Origin: Thiohalospira halophila DSM 15071
GTDB lineage: Bacteria > Pseudomonadota > Gammaproteobacteria > Thiohalospirales > Thiohalospiraceae
Assembly: GCF_900112605.1 (NCBI RefSeq)
Contig: NZ_FOMJ01000012.1
Location: 1 to 46,749 of the forward strand
Direction of reading: 5' to 3'
Length of the DNA: 46,749 bases
The notes beneath the pieces are model-generated. The model made no database searches. It was given only the letters and a program-made list of their open reading frames with translations, and was not told where the DNA came from. This document shows positions 16,296 to 26,180 of the stretch, in pieces; positions within the stretch are counted from its first letter, which is position 1, and the number at the start of each line of letters is the position of its first letter. The translations under genes were made by a program, and so were the position numbers.

Positions 16296-17162
16296 ATGAA
16301 GCAGATCATCGACCGCCTCCGCGGCGTCGAGCGTGACGCCGTGCAGAAGCCGGGCGAGGAGGGCGACGCCCCCTTCTACGCCGTCCAGGGCGGGGAGGAG
16401 CGCGTCTTCCGCGCCGCCTGGGAAAAGCGCCTGCCGGTGATGCTCAAGGGCCCCACCGGCTGCGGCAAGACCCGTTTCCTGGAGTACATGGCCAACCAGC
16501 TCGGCCGCCCCCTGGTCACCGTCGCCTGCCACGAGGATCTCACCAGCTCCGACCTGGTGGGCCGCTTCCTGCTGGAGGGCGAGGAAACGGTCTGGCAGGA
16601 CGGCCCGCTGACCCGCGCGGTGAAGGAGGGCGCCATCTGCTACCTGGACGAGATCGTCGAGGCGCGCACCGACACCACGGTGGTCATCCACCCGCTCACC
16701 GACCACCGCCGCGAGCTGCCGCTGGACAAGAAGTCCCAGGTCATCACCGCGCACCCCGACTTCATGCTGGTAATCTCCTACAACCCGGGCTACCAGACCG
16801 TCCTCAAGGACCTGAAACCCTCCACCAAGCAGCGCTTCATCGGGCTGGAGTTCGACTACCCCAGCGAAGCCGTGGAATGCGAGATCGTGGAGAAGGAGGC
16901 CGGCGTGGACCGCACCATGGCCGAGCGGCTGGTGGCCGCCGGCCGGCGCGCCCGTACCCTCAAGGACCACGGCCTGGAAGAGGCCACCTCCACCCGGGCG
17001 CTCACTTACGCCGGCCAGCTCATCAGCGCCGGCCTGGAGCCGGTGGAGGCCTGCCGCGTGGCCATGGTCTCCCCGGTGACCGACGACCCCGAGCTGGCCG
17101 CCGCCCTGGAGGAGATCCTCAACGCCCACTTCGACGACGGCGCCACCGAGGGCCATGGCTGA
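16296..17162 (+). CDS. CbbQ/NorQ-family MoxR AAA+ ATPase
   Basis: A 288-residue AAA+ protein. Walker A is GPTGCGKT (residues 52-59), Walker B is ICYLDEI, and a sensor-like VISYNPGYQ and the CbbQ C-terminal helical part follow. CbbQ/NirQ/NorQ/GvpN proteins pair with a VWA protein to remodel a target enzyme: Rubisco for CbbQ/CbbO, nitric-oxide reductase for NorQ/NorD. AAGGAGA lies upstream and the stop overlaps the VWA gene by 8 bp. No cbbLS or norCB is in the window, so the client is not certain, though an autotrophic sulfur oxidiser makes Rubisco likely. Confidence 0.88.
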   Translation: MKQIIDRLRGVERDAVQKPGEEGDAPFYAVQGGEERVFRAAWEKRLPVMLKGPTGCGKTRFLEYMANQLGRPLVTVACHEDLTSSDLVGRFLLEGEETVWQDGPLTRAVKEGAICYLDEIVEARTDTTVVIHPLTDHRRELPLDKKSQVITAHPDFMLVISYNPGYQTVLKDLKPSTKQRFIGLEFDYPSEAVECEIVEKEAGVDRTMAERLVAAGRRARTLKDHGLEEATSTRALTYAGQLISAGLEPVEACRVAMVSPVTDDPELAAALEEILNAHFDDGATEGHG

Positions 17163-19692
17163 GATCCCTGATCCCCGGACCGAGGAGGACGCCCTCCTCC
17201 AGGTCCAGGAGATCCTCGCCCACCTGGAGGACATCTCCTTCGTCGCCCACCGCGACAGCAAGGAGGCCCTCCCGGCGGTGGAGCCGTACGGCCCCTTCGT
17301 CCAGTGTCGCTGGCTGGAGGCGGCGCGGGAGCTCTTCTTCCACGATCGCGACGCCGGCAAGGCCTTCATCCGCAACACCCCGACGGTGGTGGAGCAGGCC
17401 GGCTGCGTCGACGAGTGGGTGGAGCAGGCGCGGATCTTCACCCGCTGGCGCGGCGCCTGGAAGGCCCTGGAGGGCTTCATGGGGCAGGTGGGCGCGGTCT
17501 TCGCCGCCTGGGGCCGCGAGGGCGAGGCCAGCTGGTTCGACCTGGGCCACACCTGGCTGGAGCGCCACGTGGACAGCGGCGTGGCCTACTTCACCACCGA
17601 CTTCCGCACCCTGGCCGGGGAGGGCGGGCCCGCCGGTATCCACGCCCTGATGGCGCCGGCCGAGGCGCTCTTTGCCGAGCGCCGCATGGCCCTGGGGAGC
17701 TACCTGGAGGGGGCGCTCAAGGTCCGCGACCTCATCGGCGTTGACGGCGTCCACGAGTGGGCCCGGCGCGGCGCCGACGTCCTCCAGGCCGGGCGCCAGC
17801 GCGGCGAGTCCTGGTTCCGGCTGGACAGCGAGGAGTCCCGGGCCATGCTGCTGGAGGTGGTCCCCGGCGAGCGCATCCGCGACCACCTGCGCCTCTACCA
17901 GCTCCTGGCCCAGGGCTGGTTCGGCGAGGAGCTCCTCATCGAGGACAGCGGCTGGCGCCCCGGCGATCCCAATCCCGGCGCCGAGACCGACGGCGCCCGG
18001 CTCTACCTGCCGGCGGTCATGGCCGACCACGAGGCCGCCATCCTCGCCGTGGAGCACGTTACCGGCCACCTCGCCTTCGGCACCTACGACTACGACGCCA
18101 TCCAGGCGCTCTTCCAGCGCCGCGGCACCGAACACCCGCCGGTGGACGACCACCAGCGGATCACCTGGCGGCCCCTGTTCGCGGAGTTTGGCGATGACCT
18201 GGTCCGCTTCGGCGTCCTCTTCGACCTCTGCGAGGACCTCCGGGTGGATGCCCGCATCGATTCCATCATCCCCAACTACCGCCGCCGCCTGCTGCGCCGG
18301 GCGAAGCGTGCCGAGGCCCCGGCGGGGCCGGCCGGCCCCTGGTTCGAGTACGCCCGCGCCACCCTGGCCGCCAGCCTGGGCGAGGGGGAGCTGGACCCGC
18401 GGCTGGCGGCGCTCCTGGCGCCCGGGGCCAGCCTGGTGGACAGCTTTGACACCGCCCTGGCCCTCTACGGCGAGCTGGATGACGAACGGTTGCCGCCGCT
18501 GACCCTGCAGCAGCGCCCCCACGCCTACCTCCCCGGCCGCGCGCCCAACGCCGCCCGGCCGGTCTATCCCCGGGTCCCCGGCGCCGAGGAGGACGACTCC
18601 GACGGCGCCGAGGCCACCGAGGAGGCCAAGGAGAAGCAGGAGCAGCGCGAGGCGGAGACCCCCAAGGAGGGCTCTGGCGACCCGGACCTCGACATCGCCC
18701 CGGAGGAGACCTCCGGCACCGGCGGGCGCATCGGCGTCGGGATCCCGCAGCCGGCCCACGTGGTCGGCCGCGGCCTGGCGCGGGAGGCGGAGTTCGGCGG
18801 CCGCGCCTACCCCGAGTGGGACTACCGCGAGAACCGCTACAAGGTGGACTGGGCCCGGGTCCACGAGCGCGACCTGGAGCCCGGGGACGAGGCCGACATC
18901 GCCCCGCTCATGGCGCGCCACGACAACGTCCTCAAGCGCCTGCGCCGTGCCCTCCAACTCCAGCGGCCCCAGCGGCCGGCACCCTTGCGCCGCCAGTTCG
19001 ACGGTGACGAGCTGGACCTGGAGGCGACCCTGCAGTACGTCAGCGAGAAGCGCGCCGGCATGTCGCCCCGGCCCCACGTCTACCAGCGCCGGGCCCCGCA
19101 GCACCGGGATACCGCCGTCCTGCTCCTGGCCGATCTCTCCACCTCCATCATGGCCAACACCAGCGACGGCGAGGGGCGGGTGGTGGACCGGCTGCGCGCC
19201 GGCACCCTCATCTTCGCCGAGGCGCTGGCCGAGGTGGGGGACCCCTGCGCCATCGCCGGCTTCGCCTCCAAGAACCGGGATGCGGTGAGCTACTACCCCA
19301 TCAAGGGCTTCGAGGATCCCCTGAACGCCGGGGTCCGCGCCCGCCTGGCCGGCCTCTCCGGGCGCCTGGCCACGCGTATGGGGGCGGCCATCCGCCACGC
19401 CGTGCGCGCCTTCGACGGCGCCAGCGCTCGGCGGCGGCTGCTGCTCATCCTCTCCGACGGCCGCCCGGCGGACTACGACGACGGCGGCGACCCGCGCTAC
19501 CTCCACGAGGACACCCGCATGGCGGTGAAGGAGGCGGTGGATGCCGGCATCCACCCCTTCTGCATCACCCTCGACCCCGCCGGGGGCGAGTACCTGCCCA
19601 CCATCTTCGGCCCCGGCCACTACCTGATCATCGACTACGTCGATGACCTGCCGGCGCGGCTGCCGGAGATCTACCTGCGGCTGCGCAAGTGA
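17155..19692 (+). CDS. CbbO/NorD-type VWA-domain protein
   Basis: An 845-residue protein with a long helical N-terminal region, a charged low-complexity linker (around residues 478-520, Glu/Asp/Lys-rich) and a C-terminal von Willebrand A domain. The MIDAS motif is Asp660-Leu-Ser662-Thr-Ser664, and the later Asp sits in [13 protein letters not shown]. The MIDAS of CbbO tethers the CbbQ ring to its client, and here it is intact. The length fits CbbO better than short NorD proteins. It overlaps the AAA+ gene by 8 bp, which suits a fixed two-component activase. Confidence 0.87.
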   Translation: MAEIPDPRTEEDALLQVQEILAHLEDISFVAHRDSKEALPAVEPYGPFVQCRWLEAARELFFHDRDAGKAFIRNTPTVVEQAGCVDEWVEQARIFTRWRGAWKALEGFMGQVGAVFAAWGREGEASWFDLGHTWLERHVDSGVAYFTTDFRTLAGEGGPAGIHALMAPAEALFAERRMALGSYLEGALKVRDLIGVDGVHEWARRGADVLQAGRQRGESWFRLDSEESRAMLLEVVPGERIRDHLRLYQLLAQGWFGEELLIEDSGWRPGDPNPGAETDGARLYLPAVMADHEAAILAVEHVTGHLAFGTYDYDAIQALFQRRGTEHPPVDDHQRITWRPLFAEFGDDLVRFGVLFDLCEDLRVDARIDSIIPNYRRRLLRRAKRAEAPAGPAGPWFEYARATLAASLGEGELDPRLAALLAPGASLVDSFDTALALYGELDDERLPPLTLQQRPHAYLPGRAPNAARPVYPRVPGAEEDDSDGAEATEEAKEKQEQREAETPKEGSGDPDLDIAPEETSGTGGRIGVGIPQPAHVVGRGLAREAEFGGRAYPEWDYRENRYKVDWARVHERDLEPGDEADIAPLMARHDNVLKRLRRALQLQRPQRPAPLRRQFDGDELDLEATLQYVSEKRAGMSPRPHVYQRRAPQHRDTAVLLLADLSTSIMANTSDGEGRVVDRLRAGTLIFAEALAEVGDPCAIAGFASKNRDAVSYYPIKGFEDPLNAGVRARLAGLSGRLATRMGAAIRHAVRAFDGASARRRLLLILSDGRPADYDDGGDPRYLHEDTRMAVKEAVDAGIHPFCITLDPAGGEYLPTIFGPGHYLIIDYVDDLPARLPEIYLRLRK

Positions 19693-19694
19693 CC

Positions 19695-20879
19695 ATGGCG
19701 GCAAGCGGCGAACCCATTCCGGCGGGGAAGGCCACGCTCATCGGGGCGGCGCGCTATCGCCGTTTCTCCTACGGCGACAACCACCCCCTGGGGATCCCGC
19801 GGGTCTCCCTGACCATCGACCTCATCCAGGCCTACGGCGCCCTGGACGAGGAGCGGGAGTACCTCATCGGTCGCAAGGCCTCGGACCGGGAGCTCACCGG
19901 CTTCCACACCCGGGATTACATCCTCGCCCTGCAGCGCTGCGAGGCCCTGGGCAAGGTGCCCCACCGCTTCCGCGAGCAGCACAACCTGGGCAACTTCGAG
20001 AACCCCTGGTTCCCCGGCTTCTTCTCCACCCCCGCGGTGGCCACCGGCTCCAGTATCCAGGGGGCGGAGGAGGTCCTGGCCGGGCGCATGGCCTTCAACC
20101 CCGCCGGCGGCATGCACCACGCCCGCCCCGACCAGGCGCGCGGCTTCTGCTACCTCAATGACCCGGTCATGGGGATCCAGCGGCTGCGCCGGGCGGGGAA
20201 GCGGGTGCTCTATATCGACATCGACGCCCATCACGGCGACGGCGTGGAGATGGCCTTTGCCGACGACCCCGAGGTGGTCACCTGCTCCCTGCACATGGAT
20301 ACCGGCTACGCCTATCCCTTCGCCGGCGGCCAGGCGACGGATACCGGCGTCCACGGCAACGCCGTGAACCTGCCGCTGCCGCGGGAGCTCAACGACACCG
20401 AATACCGCCACGCCTTCCACACCCTCTGGCCGCGGGTGGTGGAGGCCGCCGCGCCGGACGCGGTGGTCCTCCAGGCGGGGACCGACATCCTGCGTCCCGA
20501 TCCGCTGGGCAAGTTCACCGTCTCCACCCAGACCTTCCTGGAGGCGGTGACCGCCATCCGCGATGCCAGCCCGCGCCACCCGGACGGCACGCCGAAGCTG
20601 CTGGCCCTGGGTGGCGGCGGCTACCACCCGCTGGTGCTGGCGCGCTGCTGGGCGGGGGTCTGGGCCATCCTCAGCGGCCGCGAGCTGCCCGAGGCGCTGC
20701 CGGAATCCGGGCGCGAGCTGCTGGCCGAGGTGGACTGGGACATGGACGAGGACGAGGAGTGGTATCCGGGGCTCTTCGAGAGCCGCCTGGACCCGGACCT
20801 CTCCGGCCCCCTACGGCCCGAGGTCGAGGCCGCCGTGGAGGGCCTGCTGCGCGATCATCCGCTGCTGCGCGGGGCGTAG
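19695..20879 (+). CDS. Histone-deacetylase-family (AcuC-like) deacetylase
   Basis: A 394-residue class I HDAC-fold enzyme. Catalytic features visible are GGMHHARPDQARGFCYLND (tandem His), the zinc ligands in DIDAHHGDG, a second Asp in QAGTDILRPDPLG and the GGGGY near the C-terminus. Bacterial members deacetylate lysines on acetyl-CoA synthetase and other proteins, or small acetylamines. It begins two bases after the VWA stop; an in-frame GTG at 19689 would overlap it. Co-transcription with the CbbQ/CbbO-type genes is likely, and a regulatory deacetylase role in carbon metabolism is inference. Confidence 0.87.
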   Translation: MAASGEPIPAGKATLIGAARYRRFSYGDNHPLGIPRVSLTIDLIQAYGALDEEREYLIGRKASDRELTGFHTRDYILALQRCEALGKVPHRFREQHNLGNFENPWFPGFFSTPAVATGSSIQGAEEVLAGRMAFNPAGGMHHARPDQARGFCYLNDPVMGIQRLRRAGKRVLYIDIDAHHGDGVEMAFADDPEVVTCSLHMDTGYAYPFAGGQATDTGVHGNAVNLPLPRELNDTEYRHAFHTLWPRVVEAAAPDAVVLQAGTDILRPDPLGKFTVSTQTFLEAVTAIRDASPRHPDGTPKLLALGGGGYHPLVLARCWAGVWAILSGRELPEALPESGRELLAEVDWDMDEDEEWYPGLFESRLDPDLSGPLRPEVEAAVEGLLRDHPLLRGA

Positions 20880-20919
20880 CGGCCGCGGAACTGCCCGACA
20901 AGAACGAGGAGGAGCGAAC

Positions 20920-22077
20920 ATGACCGAGACCGCGCCCATTCCGGGACACGCCACCCCCCAGGGCACCCGCGACTACGCCGAGGCCCGGGCCGACGACGTG
21001 GCCGAGGGCCACTTCAGCGACCTGCTGAAGACGAAGATCCAGCTCTCCTCCCTGGGCGTGGGGACCTTCCCCGGTGCCGCCGATGCGGCCACCGACGCCG
21101 CCGTGGCGACCCTCGTCGCCCAGGCGCTCGGTGGTGGCATCAACGTCGTCGACACCGGCGCCCACTACCGCTACGGCCGCGCCCTGGCGGCGGTGGGCGC
21201 CGGGATCCGGCAGGCCAACCTGGCCGGGATCCCGCGCGAGGCCATGTTCCTGGTGAGCAAGGGCGGTTTCTTGACCTTCCGGGGTGGCCCGCCGGAGGAC
21301 CGCGACGCCTGGATCCAGGAGGAGATCGTCGGCCCCGGTCGCGGCCGGGCGGAGGACATTGCCGAACAGACCCCCCACTGCCTGAGCCCGGAGTACATCG
21401 AGTACCAGCTCGACCTCTCCCGCAACCTCATGGGGGTGGAGACCCTGGACGCCTTCATGGTGGACCAGCCCGAGGTCCACATCCCCGAGATCGGCAAGGA
21501 GCAGGTCAACCAGAAGCTTGAGAAGGTCTTCGAGGTCCTGGAGTGGGCGGTGGCCGAGGGGCGGCTGCGCTACTACGGGATCTCCACCTTCGAGGGCTTC
21601 CGGGTGGAGACCGACCACCAGCTCTTCCAGTCCCTGACCTCGCTGCAGGGGCTGGCGGAGAAGGCGTATCAGGCGGTGACCGGCGCCGATGATACCCGCC
21701 ACCACTTCCTCATCGCCCAGATGCCCTTCAACCAGGTCATGCTGGAGGGCTTCACCCGCTTCAACCAGGCCACCGGCCAGGGCAACGTCGCCTCGACCCT
21801 GCAGGCCGCCCACCAGCTCGGCGTCTACATGATGAGCAGCCACACCATGCTCAAGGGCCACCTGGGGCAGCAGTCGGTGGACGTGGTCACCCAGGCCCTG
21901 GCGGAGCTGCCCAACCCGGCCCAGCGCGCGCTCCAGTTCAACCGCTCCACCCCCGGCCTGGGCACCAGCCTGGTGGGCATGAGCAACCCGGAACACCTGG
22001 CCGACATGCTCGCCGTCGCCGCCCGCCCCCCCATGGAGCGCTCCGGCTTCCTGGGCCTCTTCCAGAAGGCCGAGTAG
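20920..22077 (+). CDS. Aldo/keto reductase-family oxidoreductase
   Basis: A 385-residue AKR-fold protein preceded by GAGGAG (20909-20914). Family markers are an early LGVGTFPG, a GINVVDTGAHYRYG segment in place of the usual catalytic Asp...Tyr (Asp, Tyr present), a Lys in LVSKGGF, and LDAFMVDQPEVH and RYYGISTFEG typical of the barrel strands. It is longer than the usual 280-330 residues because of inserts after the Lys segment and before the C-terminus. Substrate unknown. NADPH use is assumed from the family. Confidence 0.8.
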   Translation: MTETAPIPGHATPQGTRDYAEARADDVAEGHFSDLLKTKIQLSSLGVGTFPGAADAATDAAVATLVAQALGGGINVVDTGAHYRYGRALAAVGAGIRQANLAGIPREAMFLVSKGGFLTFRGGPPEDRDAWIQEEIVGPGRGRAEDIAEQTPHCLSPEYIEYQLDLSRNLMGVETLDAFMVDQPEVHIPEIGKEQVNQKLEKVFEVLEWAVAEGRLRYYGISTFEGFRVETDHQLFQSLTSLQGLAEKAYQAVTGADDTRHHFLIAQMPFNQVMLEGFTRFNQATGQGNVASTLQAAHQLGVYMMSSHTMLKGHLGQQSVDVVTQALAELPNPAQRALQFNRSTPGLGTSLVGMSNPEHLADMLAVAARPPMERSGFLGLFQKAE

Positions 22078-22080
22078 GCG

Positions 22081-23505
22081 CTACAGGTTCTCCGAGGCGA
22101 AGTCGGCCAGGCGGGAGCGTTCGCCGCGCTCTAGGGTGACGTGGCCGGCGTGCTCCCAGTCCTTGAAGCGGTCCACCACGTAGGTGAGCCCCGAGGTGGT
22201 CTCGGTGAGGTAGGGGGTGTCGATCTGGGCGACGTTGCCCAGGCAGACCATCTTGGTCCCCGGCCCGGCGCGGGTGATGAGGGTCTTCATCTGCTTCGAG
22301 GTGAGGTTTTGCGCCTCGTCGATGATGACGAACTTGTTCAGGAAGGTCCGCCCGCGCATGAAGTTCAGGGAGTGGACCCGGATGCGGTTCATGAGGACGT
22401 CGTTGGTCGCCTGGCGTCCCCAGCTGCCGCCGTCGTTGCCCTCGGAGAGGACCTCCAGATTGTCCCGCAGCGCCCCCATCCAGGGGCCCATCTTCTCCTC
22501 CTCGGTCCCGGGGAGGAAGCCGATGTCCTCGCCCACCGGGATGGTCACCCGGGTCATGATGACCTCGGAGTAGCGGCTCTCGTCCAGGGTCTGGGTGAGG
22601 GCGGCGGCCAGCGTCAGCAGGGTCTTGCCGGTCCCCGCCTGGCCCACCAGGGAGACGAAGTCGATCTCCGGGTCCATGAGCAGGTTCAGGGCGTGGTTCT
22701 GGCCGCGATTGCGCGCCCGGATCCCCCAGACCGGCGTATGGCCGTGGTCCTGGACCAGCTCGAACTCCACCGTCTCGCCCTCGACCCGGCGGACGACCCC
22801 CTCCGGGCCCTCCTCGCCGGGGGACCAGATGAACTGGTTGGGGTGGAGCTCCCGGGCCACGGGGTGGGTGACGCGGTAGAGGGTGCGCCCCTCCTCCTGC
22901 CAGGAGGCCAGCTCGCGGCCGGACTGCTGCGACCAGAAGTCGGCGGGCAGCTCCTTCTGACCGCTGTAGAGCAGGTCCACATCCTCCAGGACCTGGTCGT
23001 TGAAGTAGTCCTCGGCGCGCAGGCCGAGCACCGCCGCCTTGATGCGGAGGTTGATGTCCTTGGAGACGACGGTGATATCGGCGTCGGGGAGATCCTCGCA
23101 CAGCGCCAGGGTCACGCCGAGGATGTCGTTGTCCGGCTTGTTGCCGGGCAGCTTCTCCGGTAGCGGATTGGCGCGGACCTCGGTCTGAAAGTAGAGGTGG
23201 CCGTGGCCGCCGCCGGTGGCGTCGGGCTCGCCGTTGGCCCCGCGCGGGCGGATGGCGTCCAGGCTGATCCCCTCGGCCATGTCGCCGTCGGCGGCGCCCA
23301 TGAGTTCGTCCAGGAAGCGGCTGGCCTGGCGGGCGTTGCGCGAGACCTCGGAGTGGCCGCGCTTGTGGTTGTCCAGCTCCTCCAGCACCACCATGGGCAG
23401 GAAGATATCGTGCTCATCGAAGCGGAAGAGGCTGGTCGGGTCGTGCATCAGGACATTGGTGTCCAGCACGAACAGCCGCCGGCCCTCGGACTCGTGTCGG
23501 GTCAA
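22081..23505 (-). CDS. PIN-PhoH fusion ATPase (PhoH2/YlaK-like)
   Basis: A 474-residue protein. An N-terminal PIN ribonuclease domain (LFVLDTNVLMHDP near residues 11-23, and later acidic residues in SKDINLR) is followed by a PhoH-type P-loop ATPase with Walker A GQAGTGKT (288-295) and Walker B FVIIDEAQN. PhoH2 proteins are RNA helicase/ribonucleases. The start is the TTG at 23505, since AAGGTG lies five bases upstream and the conserved PIN strand begins ten residues in; there is no nearby ATG. It lies 50 bp downstream of bcp on the same strand. Confidence 0.87.
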   Translation of the reverse strand: MTRHESEGRRLFVLDTNVLMHDPTSLFRFDEHDIFLPMVVLEELDNHKRGHSEVSRNARQASRFLDELMGAADGDMAEGISLDAIRPRGANGEPDATGGGHGHLYFQTEVRANPLPEKLPGNKPDNDILGVTLALCEDLPDADITVVSKDINLRIKAAVLGLRAEDYFNDQVLEDVDLLYSGQKELPADFWSQQSGRELASWQEEGRTLYRVTHPVARELHPNQFIWSPGEEGPEGVVRRVEGETVEFELVQDHGHTPVWGIRARNRGQNHALNLLMDPEIDFVSLVGQAGTGKTLLTLAAALTQTLDESRYSEVIMTRVTIPVGEDIGFLPGTEEEKMGPWMGALRDNLEVLSEGNDGGSWGRQATNDVLMNRIRVHSLNFMRGRTFLNKFVIIDEAQNLTSKQMKTLITRAGPGTKMVCLGNVAQIDTPYLTETTSGLTYVVDRFKDWEHAGHVTLERGERSRLADFASENL

Positions 23506-23555
23506 GATCGCACCTTCACTGGCCGGCCCCGGAGGGGCGTGATGGATAGGAGGTC

Positions 23556-24026
23556 CTAGAGCGCCTTCAGCGCCTCGAGCACCGCGTCGGCGTGGCCGTC
23601 CACCTTCACCTTGCGCCACTCCTGGCGGATGGTGCCCTCGGGATCGATGAGGAAGGTGGAGCGCTCGATACCCATGACCTTCTTGCCGAACATGGTCTTC
23701 TGCTTGAGCACGCCGAAGGCGTTGCAAAGCTCCTCGTTACCGTCGGAGAGCAGGTCGAAGGGTATATCGTGCTTGGCGCGGAAGTTCTCGTGGGAGCGTA
23801 CGCCGTCCCGGGAGCAGCCCAGGATCACGGCGCCGGCATTGCGGAACTCGTCGTGCAGCCGGGTAAAGTCCTTGGACTCGCTGGTACAGCCCGGGGTGCT
23901 GTCCTTGGGGTAGAAGTAGAGCACCACCGTCTGCCCGCGGAAATCGGCCAGGGAGAGCTCCTGGTCGCCGGTGGCGGGCAGGCGGATGTCGGGGGCGGTA
24001 TCGCCGACGGTGAGGGGGTCGCTCAT
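23556..24026 (-). CDS. bcp: Thioredoxin-dependent thiol peroxidase, Bcp/PrxQ family
   Basis: A 156-residue peroxiredoxin. The peroxidatic Cys is Cys47 in STPGCTSES with the FYPKD lead-in, and the distal Arg lies in GIERSTFLID. The usual PrxQ resolving Cys five residues after Cys47 is absent (Ser-Lys-Asp instead). Cys71 (ILGCSRD) or Cys101 might replace it, or the enzyme is 1-Cys type. It reduces hydroperoxides in the cytoplasm. It is 13 bp after gcvR, an arrangement also found in Escherichia coli. Confidence 0.92.
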   Translation of the reverse strand: MSDPLTVGDTAPDIRLPATGDQELSLADFRGQTVVLYFYPKDSTPGCTSESKDFTRLHDEFRNAGAVILGCSRDGVRSHENFRAKHDIPFDLLSDGNEELCNAFGVLKQKTMFGKKVMGIERSTFLIDPEGTIRQEWRKVKVDGHADAVLEALKAL

Positions 24027-24039
24027 CTTGCTGGGTCTC

Positions 24040-24570
24040 CTAGATCTTCACCGGTTCGATGACGGCATCGAGGTTGAGGGAGTCGCACATGTCGAAGAAC
24101 TCTTCGCGCAGGCCGGCGATGCGGATGTCCGAGGGGATGTTGATGGTCATCCGGGCGACGAACATCGGCGTACCGGTGTGGGCGGCGGCGTAGCGCTCGG
24201 TGGTCAGGTCGTAGATATTGATCCCGCGCCGGGAGAAGAAGGTCGCCAGGTCGTAGACGATGCCCGGCTGGTCGATGGAGATGACCTCCACGGTGTAGGA
24301 GACCATCTGGCCTTCCTTTTCCCGCAGATTGGTCCGCTTGGTATTGACGAGAAGCTCCAGCTTCTCGGCGATGCCGGGCGCGGCATCCTCCAGCTTGGCA
24401 ATGGAGTTCCAGGGGCCAGAGACCAGCAGCAGTACGGCGAACTCCCCGCCGAGGACGGTCATGCGGCTGTCGTTGATGTTGCAGCCGGTATCCATGACCG
24501 CCCGGGCGAGGTCGTCGACGATCCCGGGATGGTCCGCGCCTACGGCGGAGATGACCAGGTAGTTTTCCAT
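24040..24570 (-). CDS. gcvR: GcvR-like double ACT-domain regulator
   Basis: A 176-residue protein made of two ACT domains. The first is near residues 4-80 ([20 protein letters not shown]) and the second near 92-172 ([25 protein letters not shown]), each with the Asp/Gln-x-Pro-Gly-Ile ligand-binding turn. GcvR antagonises GcvA to repress glycine cleavage. The gcvR-bcp pairing supports the name. No gcvA or gcv operon is in the window, so the regulated target here is not shown. It diverges from dapA. Confidence 0.85.
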   Translation of the reverse strand: MENYLVISAVGADHPGIVDDLARAVMDTGCNINDSRMTVLGGEFAVLLLVSGPWNSIAKLEDAAPGIAEKLELLVNTKRTNLREKEGQMVSYTVEVISIDQPGIVYDLATFFSRRGINIYDLTTERYAAAHTGTPMFVARMTINIPSDIRIAGLREEFFDMCDSLNLDAVIEPVKI

Positions 24571-24667
24571 CGCTTGCGCTCACGCCGTTGCCTGAAGGGA
24601 GATTCGAGTGTAGCGCCTTTCAGGCGCGGCGGAAAACGGCCCCGGCGGACCCATCCGGGGCCCTTCC

Positions 24668-24696
24668 TTGTCACCCGAAGGGCGGCTCGCTACCAT
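24668..24696 (+). promoter_or_regulatory. Sigma-70-type promoter of the dapA operon
   Basis: TTGTCA (24668-24673), a 17-base spacer and TACCAT (24691-24696), about 30 bases before the dapA ATG. It lies in the divergent gap to gcvR, which also has a GCGCCT-TTC-AGGCGC hairpin (24615-24629). Confidence 0.55.
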
Positions 24697-24728
24697 GCCG
24701 GGATTCGGCGCCAAGCGGGAGAGATCGG

Positions 24729-25604
24729 ATGTTCCACGGCAGCATGGTCGCGCTGGTCACGCCCATGGCGGACGACGGGTCGGTGGACTACGCCGCCCTG
24801 GAGCGGCTGGTCGCGTTCCACCTGGACAACGGCACCGATGCCATTGTCGCCGTGGGCACCACCGGCGAGTCGGCCACCCTGGACTTCGACGAGCACTGCC
24901 AGGTGGTCCGCCGAGTGGTGGAGCTGGTGCGCGGCCGGATCCCCGTGATCGCCGGCACCGGCGCCAACTCCACCCAGGAGGCCATCGAGCTCACCCGCTG
25001 CGGCATGGAGGCCGGCGCCGACGCCTGCCTGCTGGTGACCCCCTACTACAACAAGCCGCCGCAGGAAGGGCTCTACCAGCACTTCCGCGCCATCGCCGAA
25101 GCGGTTCCGGTCCCCCAGATCCTGTACAACGTCCCCGGCCGCACCGGCGTGGACATGACCACCGACACGGTGGAGCGGCTGGCCCCCTTCGGCAATATCA
25201 TCGGCCTCAAGGACGCCCATGGCAGCCAGGAGCGGGTGCAGGAGCTGGTGGAACGGGTCGGCGACCGGCTGGAACTCTATTCCGGCGAGGACGGTGCCGC
25301 CTGCGAGGCGATGATCGCCGGCTACCACGGCGACATCTCGGTGACCGCCAACGTCGCCCCGGCGCTGATGCACGAGATGTGCGAGGCGGCCCGCAACGGC
25401 GAGGCCGAGCGTGCCCGGGATCTGGATGGCCGGCTGCGGCCGCTGCACCAGGCACTCTTCTGCCAGACCAGTCCCATCCCGGTGAAGTGGGCCCTCTACG
25501 AGATGGGCCTCATGGGTGAGGCCATTCGCCTGCCCCTGGTGCCCCTGGCCCACGAGTACCACGACACGGTCCGCGCGGCCCTGCGCGAAACCGGCGTTCT
25601 CTGA
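24729..25604 (+). CDS. dapA: 4-hydroxy-tetrahydrodipicolinate synthase
   Basis: A 291-residue TIM-barrel aldolase. Family residues are all present: Thr44-Thr45 in VGTTGES, Tyr133 in LYNVPGRTG, Arg138 and the Schiff-base Lys161 in GLKDAHG. It condenses pyruvate and aspartate semialdehyde in lysine and diaminopimelate synthesis. Full length for the family. bamC starts two bases after the stop, the classic gammaproteobacterial dapA-bamC arrangement. Confidence 0.96.
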   Translation: MFHGSMVALVTPMADDGSVDYAALERLVAFHLDNGTDAIVAVGTTGESATLDFDEHCQVVRRVVELVRGRIPVIAGTGANSTQEAIELTRCGMEAGADACLLVTPYYNKPPQEGLYQHFRAIAEAVPVPQILYNVPGRTGVDMTTDTVERLAPFGNIIGLKDAHGSQERVQELVERVGDRLELYSGEDGAACEAMIAGYHGDISVTANVAPALMHEMCEAARNGEAERARDLDGRLRPLHQALFCQTSPIPVKWALYEMGLMGEAIRLPLVPLAHEYHDTVRAALRETGVL

Positions 25605-25606
25605 AC

Positions 25607-26179
25607 ATGTTCCGGATCCTTCCCCTGCTGATGCTGGTCGTGGCGACCCTGGTCACCGCCTGCGGCGGCGACCGCCGCCTGACCGAACACACGAAGGCCG
25701 AGCCCGCGCCGCCGCTGGATCTCCCTGCCGGTCTGGAGCGTCCCGAGGCGGAGTCGGAGTATGAGCTGCTCCAGGTCGCCCGGGCCGAGAAGCTGGATGC
25801 CGAGGCCGTGCGCCAGCTCCAGCTCCCGCCCGAGCCCCGGGGCGAGCCCGCCGACGACACCGCCGACCGTGCTGATGGCCCCCGCCTCACCGCCGAGGAG
25901 CCGCCGCGCCTGCGCATCGACGATGATCGCGCCGCTGTCTGGTCGCGGCTCACCGCTGCCCTGGCCGCTGGCGGCTTCACCGTGATCCAGCGGGATCGGG
26001 TGGAGCGGGTCATCCGCATTCGCGAGGTCGAGGGCGGAGCCGAGGACGGCGAGGGCGAGCGCCGGCTGGTTCTGGAGGGCAGCGAGCCGGTCTTCCTGCG
26101 GGTGACCGACGCCGACGGCAACCCTCTGACCACCGACGAGACCCGCCGCATCCTCGGCATCCTGGGGGATCGCCTCTGA
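25607..26179 (+). CDS. bamC: BamC-like outer-membrane assembly lipoprotein (short form)
   Basis: A 190-residue lipoprotein with a lipobox Leu-Val-Thr-Ala-Cys19, preceded by a hydrophobic leader. A disordered Pro/Glu-rich segment leads to one helix-grip-like domain (AVWSRLTAALAAGGFTVIQRD, then a strand RVIRIREV). Escherichia coli BamC is about 344 residues with two such domains, so this copy keeps just one. Position immediately after dapA supports the name. It acts as a periplasm-facing accessory of the BAM complex. Confidence 0.8.
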   Translation: MFRILPLLMLVVATLVTACGGDRRLTEHTKAEPAPPLDLPAGLERPEAESEYELLQVARAEKLDAEAVRQLQLPPEPRGEPADDTADRADGPRLTAEEPPRLRIDDDRAAVWSRLTAALAAGGFTVIQRDRVERVIRIREVEGGAEDGEGERRLVLEGSEPVFLRVTDADGNPLTTDETRRILGILGDRL

Positions 26180-26180
26180 G

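Noticed and set aside
17119-19704. Minus-strand open frame of 861 codons
   Set aside because: It mirrors the VWA gene almost exactly and shows no domain.
23506-23727. Upstream extension of the phoH reading frame
   Set aside because: It overlaps bcp and gives an Arg/His-rich translation. The PIN domain starts ten residues after the TTG at 23505.
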